6,066 bases of DNA from Cytophagales bacterium (GTDB taxonomy: Bacteria > Bacteroidota > Bacteroidia > Cytophagales > Cyclobacteriaceae): assembly GCA_003504855.1 (NCBI GenBank), contig DNZD01000205.1, positions 1-6,066 of the forward strand, read 5' to 3'. How positions within the stretch are numbered: position 1 is the first letter of the stretch; each line of letters opens with the position of its first letter. The notes under the pieces are model-generated. The model was not told where the DNA came from. It was given only the letters and a program-made list of their open reading frames with translations, and did not search any database. Positions 1-5,344 of the stretch are shown piece by piece. The translations under genes and the position numbers were made by a program.

Positions 1-132
1 GCCGACCGCATCGTGGTGCTGCGCGATGGCAGTGTTGCGGAAGAGGGTACCTACCAGGAATTGGTTGAACGTAAGGCCGCGTTTTATGGCATGTGGAAAA
101 GGGGAATGGATGAGGGGTATTTGTATCAATGA
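1..132 (+). CDS. ABC exporter, C-terminal end of ATP-binding domain (partial)
   Basis: Frame 1 is open from the window edge to TGA at 130-132 and encodes the last 43 residues of a protein. It starts ADRIVVLRDGSVAEEGTYQE, the stretch that directly follows the H-loop histidine in the nucleotide-binding domain of ABC transporters (the 'ADRI.VL..G...E.GTH.EL' segment). The tail LVERKAAFYGMWKRG matches the 'L....G.Y..l' end typical of exporters of the MsbA/LmrA/ATM type, where the membrane domain precedes the ATPase on one chain. The Walker A, Walker B and signature motifs and the membrane domain lie outside the window, so the substrate cannot be told. The gene converges on the - strand gene that ends at 181, leaving 48 bases between them. 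I saw no clear terminator hairpin in that gap. Confidence 0.85.
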   Translation, partial: ADRIVVLRDGSVAEEGTYQELVERKAAFYGMWKRGMDEGYLYQ

Positions 133-180
133 TGGGTTCCAAAAGTGACTCTTCACCCGATCAATGTTGTGGGCAGTTGG

Positions 181-690
181 CTACTTGTCAACTTTTTCGC
201 TTTGTTTCTTTTCTAACTCTTCCTGAATTTCTTGTTCGTCTTCTAGCTTTCTGATTGTCCGCGACAGATATACAAATAGTCCAATCGCTAAGAGATTTAT
301 TCTCAAAATAAAATTAGTCGACTCGTCATTTAGATTGATTGTGAACCCTGTTTGTATCACAAAGTCAAAACCGATTTTGGAATTACCAAGTCCAAATAGA
401 ACGGCTCCACCGGTTGTAAATAAATAAGAGAGTCCCGCTATGTCAAAATTTAATATTTGTAATGCGATTATAGCTCTTCCAATCTCAAGTCCTTTTTCAT
501 CCTCCTTTAGTAACAGATATCCTGAGTACATAGTCAGTCCAAAAAGTACAGCGATAAAAAGGTAAAGAATGCCTACAATTGAATTGTCCGTTGATAAAAT
601 CGTTGAAAAGAGCGCCACAAAACCTAAAAAACCGGTCACCAAAAGAAATGCTGCAATTAGTTTTATCTCTATTGATTTTAATCTTTCCAT
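181..690 (-). CDS. small multi-pass membrane protein, function unknown
   Basis: A 169-residue protein from ATG at 688-690 (MERLKSIEIKLIAAF) to TAG at 181-183. A TTG eight codons upstream (714) is in frame, but the ATG is preferred: it puts the charged MERLKSIEIK stretch directly before the first membrane helix and leaves a leader after the junction motif. Four hydrophobic segments are visible: about residues 9-32, 38-61, 71-102 (broken by polar residues and glycines, perhaps a re-entrant or kinked helix) and 128-146. The C-terminal 23 residues are almost all charged or polar (Glu/Lys/Gln-rich), probably a cytoplasmic tail or short coiled coil. I recognise no family and no catalytic motif. The gene is A/T-rich compared with the ABC gene beside it. 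It is the last gene of the - strand series, and its upstream spacer is a full copy of the long intergenic repeat. Confidence 0.75.
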   Translation of the reverse strand: MERLKSIEIKLIAAFLLVTGFLGFVALFSTILSTDNSIVGILYLFIAVLFGLTMYSGYLLLKEDEKGLEIGRAIIALQILNFDIAGLSYLFTTGGAVLFGLGNSKIGFDFVIQTGFTINLNDESTNFILRINLLAIGLFVYLSRTIRKLEDEQEIQEELEKKQSEKVDK

Positions 691-716
691 AGTTAGTCTA
701 ATCTTTATTGCCAATT

Positions 717-958
717 ACCCACCACGATATTGTTTTAGCATTATGCTCTAAACACCCTTATTCCCAACTTCAATTTACAACTTATCAGGAAATCCAGGCG
801 CAACGAAATGCCGCAGGTTGGCATACTACCTAAGGAGTAGCTGAAAGGGTTTTAAGGGGATGGTCGGTGGTGTGATCGTGGGATTGCAAATAACGACCAG
901 GTAGCAAATTCCAAGACCCGGTGGTGGTTGGTGACAACACCAACCACAGGCAACAACC
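717..958. repeat. long intergenic direct repeat, copy 1 (about 240 bp)
   Basis: This fills most of the 295-base gap between the genes ending at 690 and 986. It aligns along its whole length with 4927-5190 in the same orientation. Shared landmarks in order are TAAAC (749), TTTACAAC then ATCAGG (773-789), GTTGGCATAC (817-826), GGAGTAG (834-840), a degraded first hairpin around 878-900, and the intact hairpin 924-947 followed by AGGCAACAA. The first 55 bases also resemble the spacer at 2606-2665. The left end contains CACGATATTGTTTTAG (723-738), a weak form of the junction motif found before the other array genes. The outer arms pair less well than in the other two long copies (CCCACC at 718 against GGTTGG at 816). 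No ORF of its own is supported here. Confidence 0.7.
924..947. repeat. 10-bp stem hairpin repeat, copy 1
   Basis: A perfect inverted repeat: GTGGTTGGTG (924-933), loop ACAA (934-937), CACCAACCAC (938-947). It is followed by AGGCAACAA, which also follows the copy at 5104, and AGGCAA also follows the copy at 5744. It lies downstream of the stop of the - strand gene at 986 and has no T-tract, so it is not a textbook intrinsic terminator. Four copies in about 5 kb suggest a dispersed small palindromic element of REP/MITE type, or an RNA structure with a protein partner. Confidence 0.85.
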
Positions 959-985
959 TCAGGCCTACTCCAGCCTCCGGCTAAT

Positions 986-1579
986 TTACCGCCCTGATTT
1001 TTTAAATATTATCCTTCCGCAGGGAATTAACTCAGGGTCCCGCTGCGTGTCATAACCGCTAATTCTATAAAAAAGCGTCTGATCCTGTAAGACCAGTCCT
1101 GTTCGGGGAACGCCGTTCCCAGGCTGGTACGTGAGGGTTCCGACATAAAACATACAAGACTCTCCAGGATTGATAATTCTCAGCAACGTGGTCGGCTTAC
1201 TAAGGCCCGTAGCCAGAAAAGACTTTAAATCCGTTGCGCCATAATCATACAATCCTTCTTTTTCGATTGTCATGGTGCCAGGAGGCAGAAACACTTTTAA
1301 GTAGGATTCCGGCGCTGCGAAAATCAAGACTGGATCAGCAGGAAATTTCATTGACAGCTCTAACGGGGTAGCCGTTTCATTGCTCACCCGCGTCCAGAAT
1401 ATTCGATAGGCAAATTCCTTTCCGGTTGGATCGGTGTACCCTCCTCCCTTTGGAAAACTGTTTTGTATGATTACGCCTTTTACATTGGAACGCGTGTAAT
1501 TTGATTCCGTGTCAATAGTAGTCTGCCCGGATGCACTTAGGGAAAGTATCGCCGCTGTGATCGTAGTGAATAGTCTCAT
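986..1579 (-). CDS. secreted protein, unknown function
   Basis: A 197-residue protein from ATG (1577-1579) to TAA (986-988). Residues 1-18 (MRLFTTITAAILSLSASG) are a signal peptide, and cleavage before Gln19 is typical of Bacteroidota. The mature part has conserved-looking blocks GVIIQNSFPKGGGYTDPTG (35-53) and FWTRVSNETATPLEL (61-75), which I recognise from uncharacterised secreted Bacteroidota proteins without assigned function. The alternating hydrophobic and polar pattern and many glycines and prolines suggest an all-beta fold. Two cysteines (in ESCMFYVG and IPCGRIIF) could form a disulfide after export. There is no lipobox and no membrane helix after the signal. Base use looks more G/C-rich than the membrane gene downstream of it, in line with a separate origin. 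A junction motif lies 25 bases upstream of the start. Confidence 0.8.
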   Translation of the reverse strand: MRLFTTITAAILSLSASGQTTIDTESNYTRSNVKGVIIQNSFPKGGGYTDPTGKEFAYRIFWTRVSNETATPLELSMKFPADPVLIFAAPESYLKVFLPPGTMTIEKEGLYDYGATDLKSFLATGLSKPTTLLRIINPGESCMFYVGTLTYQPGNGVPRTGLVLQDQTLFYRISGYDTQRDPELIPCGRIIFKKSGR

Positions 1580-1600
1580 AAGTTAATTCTGGCCGTAGCA

Positions 1601-1619
1601 GCACAACGTTTGTGCTTAT
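1601..1619. repeat. junction motif and short palindrome in a 53-base spacer
   Basis: CAACGTTTGTGCTTAT (1604-1619) differs by two bases from CAACGTCTGTGCTTAG at 4933. It overlaps a perfect inverted repeat, GCACAA-CGT-TTGTGC (1601-1615). On the - strand it reads AAGCACAAACGTTGTGC, whose ACGTT core resembles the right end of integron attC sites (GTTRRRY), though the bases after GTT do not fit that consensus. It sits between the stop at 1633 and the start at 1579. No long partner arm fits in this short spacer, so this is a single junction or a reduced site. Confidence 0.55.
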
Positions 1620-1632
1620 TCTTTCCCGAAAC

Positions 1633-2556
1633 TCAGTTGGAATTTTTGTCCGCTAACCATCTAATTATATTGAGGGCTAATTGTTTGTTGTCCGAGTCAG
1701 CTATATTCATTCCAAACTTATTTCCATTCTTGTCAAATTGAGCCGTAAGCAATGCTGACTCAGCCAAAACAACAATTTTCCCTTTCCCATATCTCTTACA
1801 GATTCCTTGAGAAAAACCTGTCGCTGGATAGAAGTCCGCATACGTAACGCTTACATTCACGTCACCACCTTCTTTGTCGACTTTCACGTTAACATTATAG
1901 TTCTGCGCATTGTCGCTTAAGATGAGTAGGTTAGTCCAAGTGGAGTCACCTTTAACAGAAGAGCCAGTGAAAGTATTTACTCTATTTAAATTAGTCGTTA
2001 TAGAATGACTACTATTTAAGTTGCCCTTTGATTTCTCAAATAGTAAAGCGTCTCTTACTTGTGGATTGTTTAGAGTCGAGTCTTCGGTATACCCATTATG
2101 AATTCTTACATTAAGTGCCTCCAATAAAGTTTTCATTGCGAGACCAAAAGGGTAATGTTCGGTAATGATTAACACAGAGCCACCGTTTTTTATCCATTCA
2201 TCTAAAGTTGAGATTTCTTTCTCGGTATAGGCAGACTTGTCACCAGGTTCTTCTTTGCCAGTCGCTGTTGCAAGTACAAGTATGTCAGTATTCGAGAGAG
2301 ATGCTACATCAACCGGCTTGTCACTAGACTCAACTTTACATCCGTCATTTTTCAACAGTGTCGCAAAGGGCTTATATGTCCGCCCTATTTGATGGTGATT
2401 CTTATGTCCTTCGTCAAATAGAACCCTTTGCCCAGTTAGTTTTGCCTCAGGCACTGTCACATCAAAGTCATTGTCGGGTGAGGAGCTATGATTTTGACAT
2501 GAAAATAAAAGTCCAATGAGGGTTAATGTAAAAAGTCCACCGTGAATAGTTCTCAT
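1633..2556 (-). CDS. lipoprotein with DUF4350/GATase1-like domain
   Basis: A 307-residue protein from ATG (2554-2556) to TGA (1633-1635). The signal peptide ends in a lipobox, LFSC, with Cys20 as the lipidated residue. A Ser/Asp-rich linker follows. From residue 44 the chain reads RVLFDEGHKNHHQIG (44-58), then NTDILVLATATG (89-100), WIKNGGSVLIITEHYPFG (121-138) and near the end YGKGKIVVLAESALLTAQ (256-273). This is the beta-alpha pattern of the class I glutamine amidotransferase-like fold as used in DUF4350, GldG and ThuA-like proteins: an opening 'vLfDegHgn', a 'fv..GG.lli..' strand and a closing 'GkG.vvvlgds.ll'. No catalytic Cys-His-Glu triad can be assigned, so a binding or scaffold role on the membrane surface is as likely as catalysis. 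A repeat-bearing spacer lies on its upstream side and a short one downstream. Confidence 0.78.
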   Translation of the reverse strand: MRTIHGGLFTLTLIGLLFSCQNHSSSPDNDFDVTVPEAKLTGQRVLFDEGHKNHHQIGRTYKPFATLLKNDGCKVESSDKPVDVASLSNTDILVLATATGKEEPGDKSAYTEKEISTLDEWIKNGGSVLIITEHYPFGLAMKTLLEALNVRIHNGYTEDSTLNNPQVRDALLFEKSKGNLNSSHSITTNLNRVNTFTGSSVKGDSTWTNLLILSDNAQNYNVNVKVDKEGGDVNVSVTYADFYPATGFSQGICKRYGKGKIVVLAESALLTAQFDKNGNKFGMNIADSDNKQLALNIIRWLADKNSN

Positions 2557-2602
2557 ATATCTGTTTTTTATTTGTAAACACTAGATTGTCCGACCCAATA
2601 GC

Positions 2603-2714
2603 ATGCAACGTCTGTGTTTAGAAGACTTTGTCTCCTAAACATCATTATTCTAACCCTTAATTTACTTTTATCCGGCAATAAGGACAAGACGCTCAACAAA
2701 CACCGACGCTACAC
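2603..2714 (-). repeat. attC-like long imperfect hairpin between genes
   Basis: The left arm 2603-2619 (ATGCAACGTCTGTGTTT) and right arm 2698-2714 (AAACACCGACGCTACAC) are inverted repeats. Read on the - strand, 13 of 17 positions are Watson-Crick pairs, three are G-T wobbles and one is a mismatch. On the + strand the three wobbles become A-C mismatches, so the - strand folds better. A second, bulged pairing lies inside (ACTTTGTCTCC near 2625-2635 against GGACAAGAC at 2682-2690). The middle, TAAACATCATTATTCTAA then CCTTAATTTAC, is shared with the spacers at 749 and 4963. Size, bulges, strand bias and position between two unrelated genes resemble integron attC sites. A transcript stem-loop acting on mRNA stability is an alternative. 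Confidence 0.6.
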
Positions 2715-2730
2715 ATAAGCCCAATTCAAC

Positions 2731-3513
2731 TCAACCCAATTTCATCCTTTTCACACTTTCCAGGTATTCTATCGTTTTCTTTTCTGCGTGGGTCCTGAGT
2801 TGCACGGTTGTTGGATACAACGCCCTGAGCTCTCGATACAGCTTTATGGTGTTGTCCAATGCATTGAAAATGGATTGGGTTGTGTATGCGGGGACCGTCC
2901 CGACAAGCTTATGCATATCCTCCTTACCAAAATTGAACTCAGCTTTTCGCAGTCCCCGTGGAAGTCTGCCGTTCTTGATTTGAAGTAACGGAGCGGTTAC
3001 CGTCACCCGTACGTATGATAAAAAGTCGAGGGCCTCAAAGTTCTCACCGCGGCCCAGCTTCAAGGCGGCATAGTGAATCCATGTCCAAAAACGGTCCTCT
3101 ATCCATTGATAGTCCGGCATGGGCCACGCAGCCTTTGTCGCAGCAATAACACCGCCCAATGCGTTATTGCGGTCAAACAAGATGACCGGATCTTCTACCC
3201 TGTCGCCGAATTCCTCCAGCGTCAGGAATTTAATGTCAACATGCAGCAAGGGATTGTCGTACAGGCAAATCAAAACCCTTGGCTCACCAACATGCTCGCC
3301 GGTGAACCTGTTTATAAGGTCCCCAAAAGACTTTGCATAGGCAGTCATTTTGGCGATGTTATCAGAAACCTTATCAGCCGTGACCAGGATTAAATCCACG
3401 TCCGAGAACTCGTCGACTTCGTTGGTTATGAAGGAGCCTGCCAAAGCGAGTCCGATAACGCCTGGGTCGGCTTTGACTATTACAAGAACGCGATCGATGA
3501 ATTGTTGTTGCAA
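2731..3513 (-). CDS. nucleotidyltransferase-fold protein
   Basis: A 260-residue cytoplasmic protein ending at 2731. The N-terminal half carries the polymerase-beta-type nucleotidyltransferase signature: Gly26-Ser27, then Asp38 and Asp40 in FSDVDLILV, and a third carboxylate, Asp93, in HVDIKFL. All expected catalytic residues are therefore present. The C-terminal half (about 130-260) is helical, with W..IHYAALKLGRGE..EALDFLSYVRVT and a later RGLRKAEF, similar to the helical half of aminoglycoside or lincosamide nucleotidyltransferase-like proteins. It probably transfers a nucleotide to a small molecule, protein or RNA. The substrate is unknown, and drug resistance should not be assumed. The only sensible start is TTG at 3511-3513: no in-frame ATG occurs before residue 56, which is inside the domain, and a stop lies 10 codons upstream. 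That TTG falls inside a junction motif. Base use looks more G/C-rich than the gene upstream, 23 bases away. Confidence 0.8.
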   Translation of the reverse strand: MQQQFIDRVLVIVKADPGVIGLALAGSFITNEVDEFSDVDLILVTADKVSDNIAKMTAYAKSFGDLINRFTGEHVGEPRVLICLYDNPLLHVDIKFLTLEEFGDRVEDPVILFDRNNALGGVIAATKAAWPMPDYQWIEDRFWTWIHYAALKLGRGENFEALDFLSYVRVTVTAPLLQIKNGRLPRGLRKAEFNFGKEDMHKLVGTVPAYTTQSIFNALDNTIKLYRELRALYPTTVQLRTHAEKKTIEYLESVKRMKLG

Positions 3514-3524
3514 GTTTCGCTTAG
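3511..3524. repeat. shortened junction motif overlapping a TTG start
   Basis: CAAGTTTCGCTTAG aligns with the consensus CAACGTTTGTGCTTAG after loss of two bases, with 13 of 14 bases agreeing. The first three bases, CAA, are the complement of the TTG start of the nucleotidyltransferase gene. Only 23 bases separate this gene from the one upstream, and there is no room for a hairpin. The site may be a worn or deleted cassette junction. Confidence 0.4.
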
Positions 3525-3536
3525 GAGTCTTAATAT

Positions 3537-4130
3537 CTATTTAAAAGTCAATGAGTGAAATGATTCAAACATTAGGTCTCCGTGTTTTGCCTTATCATTG
3601 CTCATGAAAGTAATTATTATATCCGCTATGTTGTCTTTGTGCAGCACAACCATTTGTCCATATTTATAGCCTTTACCAAAGGCACAATTAAATTCAAAGA
3701 ATGACGATCCTCCAGTGTCTGCGTTGAATTCACTTTTCACAGCGTTCTTTGGGAATGCACCAAGTTCTGCCCATTTCCCTCCTGTCATATTTAAAATGTT
3801 AACCTGCGCAATACTCTCAAACATTTTGTTAGGATGCACCATAGAACAACCAGGAGTCGCCTTACACTTTTCATATTTAATCAATTGTGGCTTCATTGAC
3901 CAGATAGAGTAACGTACTTCAAACTCAGTGTTCTTTCTCTTCATTGCAAAGGAGTAAAACAAGTCCTTATTCTGAATGACAGCAGATTCCTCATAATTAT
4001 CCGGCATGATAAATTTTAGTCCAATGGAATCAATACTGTCTGTGAACTCCTTTGCTGAAACGGTCCTGTTCTGTCCATAAACAATTGATAGAATTGTCGT
4101 AAGTAATAGTGTTGACAATAGTCTTTTCAT
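3537..4130 (-). CDS. secreted protein, unknown function
   Basis: A 197-residue protein from ATG (4128-4130) to TAG (3537-3539). Residues 1-19 (MKRLLSTLLLTTILSIVYG) form a signal peptide with likely cleavage before Gln20. The mature chain starts with a segment reading SIGLKFIMPDNYEESAVIQN and ends with GQMVVLHKDNIADIIITFM and a final FHSLTFK. That arrangement (an amphipathic start, a beta-rich middle and a final '.sf.sl.f' strand) recalls small PsbP/DcrB-like secreted proteins, but the match is only by pattern and I do not assign the family. Three cysteines are visible, two close together in KCKATPGC. No enzyme motif is seen. It is A/T-rich. A motif lies 32 bases upstream of the start, and the nucleotidyltransferase follows 23 bases downstream, so the two could be co-transcribed. 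Confidence 0.75.
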   Translation of the reverse strand: MKRLLSTLLLTTILSIVYGQNRTVSAKEFTDSIDSIGLKFIMPDNYEESAVIQNKDLFYSFAMKRKNTEFEVRYSIWSMKPQLIKYEKCKATPGCSMVHPNKMFESIAQVNILNMTGGKWAELGAFPKNAVKSEFNADTGGSSFFEFNCAFGKGYKYGQMVVLHKDNIADIIITFMSNDKAKHGDLMFESFHSLTFK

Positions 4131-4154
4131 ATTAATGCTGTTGTGTCATTAGGT

Positions 4155-4184
4155 TTGCCGCCACGTTTATGTAAGTCTTGCCGC
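4155..4184. repeat. junction motif flanked by TTGCCGC repeats
   Basis: This covers most of the 54-base spacer between the genes starting at 4130 and ending at 4185. CACGTTTATGTAAG (4162-4175) resembles the first 14 bases of the junction consensus at its CACGTTT-TG core. It is bracketed by two direct copies of TTGCCGC (4155-4161 and 4178-4184). On the - strand this reads AAACGTGGCGGCAA, again with an ACGT core. The match is partial and was judged by eye. Confidence 0.4.
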
Positions 4185-4913
4185 TTAATTAATTGCTACT
4201 ACCTCATAATGACCTGTCTCAGGCAGATTTTTAAACAAACTCTTGTCAATATTTAATGTTGCCTTCAAATTGACTTTCTTAAACATGTAAGCAGATTCAT
4301 GATAATTCACAAAGTCAGAAAATGGATCGTCACCAGCTTTGTCTACAGTTTGCATTGTTGAACTTGATGAACTTGAGATAACTTTAAGCCCTAGTTTCTC
4401 AAATTTTTCCTTGTCCAAGTCTGCAAAACTTATACCTTCATTGTCAAGTGATAGGCTTGTCCCCCCCGACTCTGTTTTCACCCGCGGTCCTCTCGACACT
4501 CTTTGTTCAATAATCAAGTACCCGTGGTTGTCAACCTCTGTATATCTAATCCAAACACCATTTCTAATATTTCCAGGTAGGTTGGGCAATACCCTTAATG
4601 TTAAAACATTGGTAACATATGTTGTGCCATCGATTATAAACGAAAATGGCCCAATTTTTACTCTACCCGTATCAGATACTACTTGTGCAATCCTTAAACT
4701 GCCTTTACCCACGTTATTGCGCCAAAGGTTATTAAACTCCTCCTTGGTTTTCCTTTCCTTATTTCTCAACTCGGTTAAGTCTTCTTTGTCTAGGGTGAAT
4801 TCTATTTGAACTTCATCTCCCATTCGGGGAATCGGATTGCTAGTCTCTAGTCTGGAATTCTGCCCCAACGCTTCAGTCAGGAGTCCAAAAAGAATTATTG
4901 TTAATAGTCTCAT
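4185..4913 (-). CDS. secreted protein with BatD-like N-terminal domain
   Basis: A 242-residue protein from ATG (4911-4913) to TAA (4185-4187). In-frame ATG at 4922 and TTG at 4925 lie upstream, but ATG 4913 gives the cleanest signal peptide, MRLLTIILFGLLTEALG with Gln18 next, like its neighbours. The mature N-terminus resembles the first Ig-like domain of BatD (oxygen-tolerance family): SNPIPRMGDEVQIEFTL (25-41), corresponding to 'sk..v..Ge.f.l.y.l', and later IGPFSFIIDGTTYVTNVLTL (87-106), corresponding to the BatD block 'GtftI.pa.v.vdGk.Y.Sn.ltI.V'. Full BatD proteins have several such domains and a C-terminal membrane helix. This one is less than half as long and has no second helix, so it would be a soluble, single-domain relative. 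Residues 110-242 are unrecognised and include a run of serines. It is the first gene of the array and has the most complete hairpin site upstream. Confidence 0.75.
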   Translation of the reverse strand: MRLLTIILFGLLTEALGQNSRLETSNPIPRMGDEVQIEFTLDKEDLTELRNKERKTKEEFNNLWRNNVGKGSLRIAQVVSDTGRVKIGPFSFIIDGTTYVTNVLTLRVLPNLPGNIRNGVWIRYTEVDNHGYLIIEQRVSRGPRVKTESGGTSLSLDNEGISFADLDKEKFEKLGLKVISSSSSSTMQTVDKAGDDPFSDFVNYHESAYMFKKVNLKATLNIDKSLFKNLPETGHYEVVAIN

Positions 4914-5103
4914 TTTAAACATCAATTACTTCCAACGTCTGTGCTTAGTTAAACTAATCTGTTAAACTTCATTATTCTAAGCCTTAATTTACAACTAATC
5001 AGGTAATCCACGGGTAACGATCAATTAATTAACCGTCGTTGGCATACCACCAATGGAGTAGTTAAATGGGGATTGAATTAGGACTGGCTCGCGTTAGGAT
5101 CAG

Positions 5104-5124
5104 GGTTGGTGAAGAACACCGACC
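5104..5124. repeat. hairpin repeat, copy 2 (variant loop)
   Basis: GGTTGGTG (5104-5111), loop AAGAA, CACCGACC (5117-5124). Eight pairs form, one of them a G-T wobble where other copies have A-T. It is followed by ACAGAAGGCAACAA and then GCGCACCAT, which recurs in related form after copies 3 and 4. It lies 52 bases before copy 3, forming a tandem pair of units. Confidence 0.75.
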
Positions 5125-5154
5125 TACAGAAGGCAACAAAAAGCGCACCATGGA

Positions 5155-5180
5155 AGTGGTTGGTGACAACACCAACCACT
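5155..5180. repeat. hairpin repeat, copy 3
   Basis: AGTGGTTGGTG (5155-5165), loop ACAA (5166-5169), CACCAACCACT (5170-5180). This perfect 11-bp stem is the longest of the four copies. The following bases, GGCCAAATCGGGACCAT, align with GGCAAAATGGGCACCAT after copy 4. Confidence 0.85.
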
Positions 5181-5344
5181 GGCCAAATCGGGACCATCGA
5201 GAGGGCGCACAAATAACATGGGGCTATTTAGAGACCTAATTCACTGCTTAAGTCTTATCTTCGTTAGACATCCCGTTCGAAAATCATCAATCGGCATTCT
5301 GTCGTTAACATATCGAGAAACATTCAACCTAAACTCCAATTACC

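Larger units (their letters stand above)
4927..5190. repeat. long intergenic direct repeat, copy 2, with attC-like arms
   Basis: This is the second copy of the block at 717-958, offset by about 4.2 kb. The left part, 4932-5042, folds as an imperfect hairpin: CCAACG (4932-4937) with CGTTGG (5037-5042); TTAGTTAA (4945-4952) with TTAATTAA (5025-5032, one G-T pair); and ATC-T-GTTA (4957-4964, one extrahelical T) with TAACGAT (5015-5021), leaving a loop of about 50 nt. The right part holds two tandem small hairpins (5104 and 5155). The junction motif CAACGTCTGTGCTTAG occupies 4933-4948, 20 bases before the start codon at 4913. With the unstructured leader 5191-5344, this explains the 431-base gap between 4913 and 5345. 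Confidence 0.7.

Noticed and set aside
691..714. TTG start at 714 for the membrane protein
   Set aside because: ATG at 690 gives a normal N-terminus directly before the first membrane helix. The eight extra codons add nothing recognisable.
924..947. Intrinsic terminator
   Set aside because: The stem is strong, but no T-run follows on either strand, and the same hairpin occurs in tandem upstream of genes at 5104 and 5155.
3073..3393. 106-codon open frame on the + strand (and smaller ones beside it)
   Set aside because: These are shadows of the nucleotidyltransferase gene, which has the full catalytic signature on the other strand.
4339..4809. 156-codon open frame on the + strand
   Set aside because: It is fully antisense to the BatD-like gene, which has a signal peptide and a recognisable domain. 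The antisense translation has no recognisable feature.
717..5190. CRISPR array
   Set aside because: The repeats are few, unevenly spaced, kilobases apart and diverged. Spacers are genes rather than 30-40-base unique sequences, and no cas genes are present.
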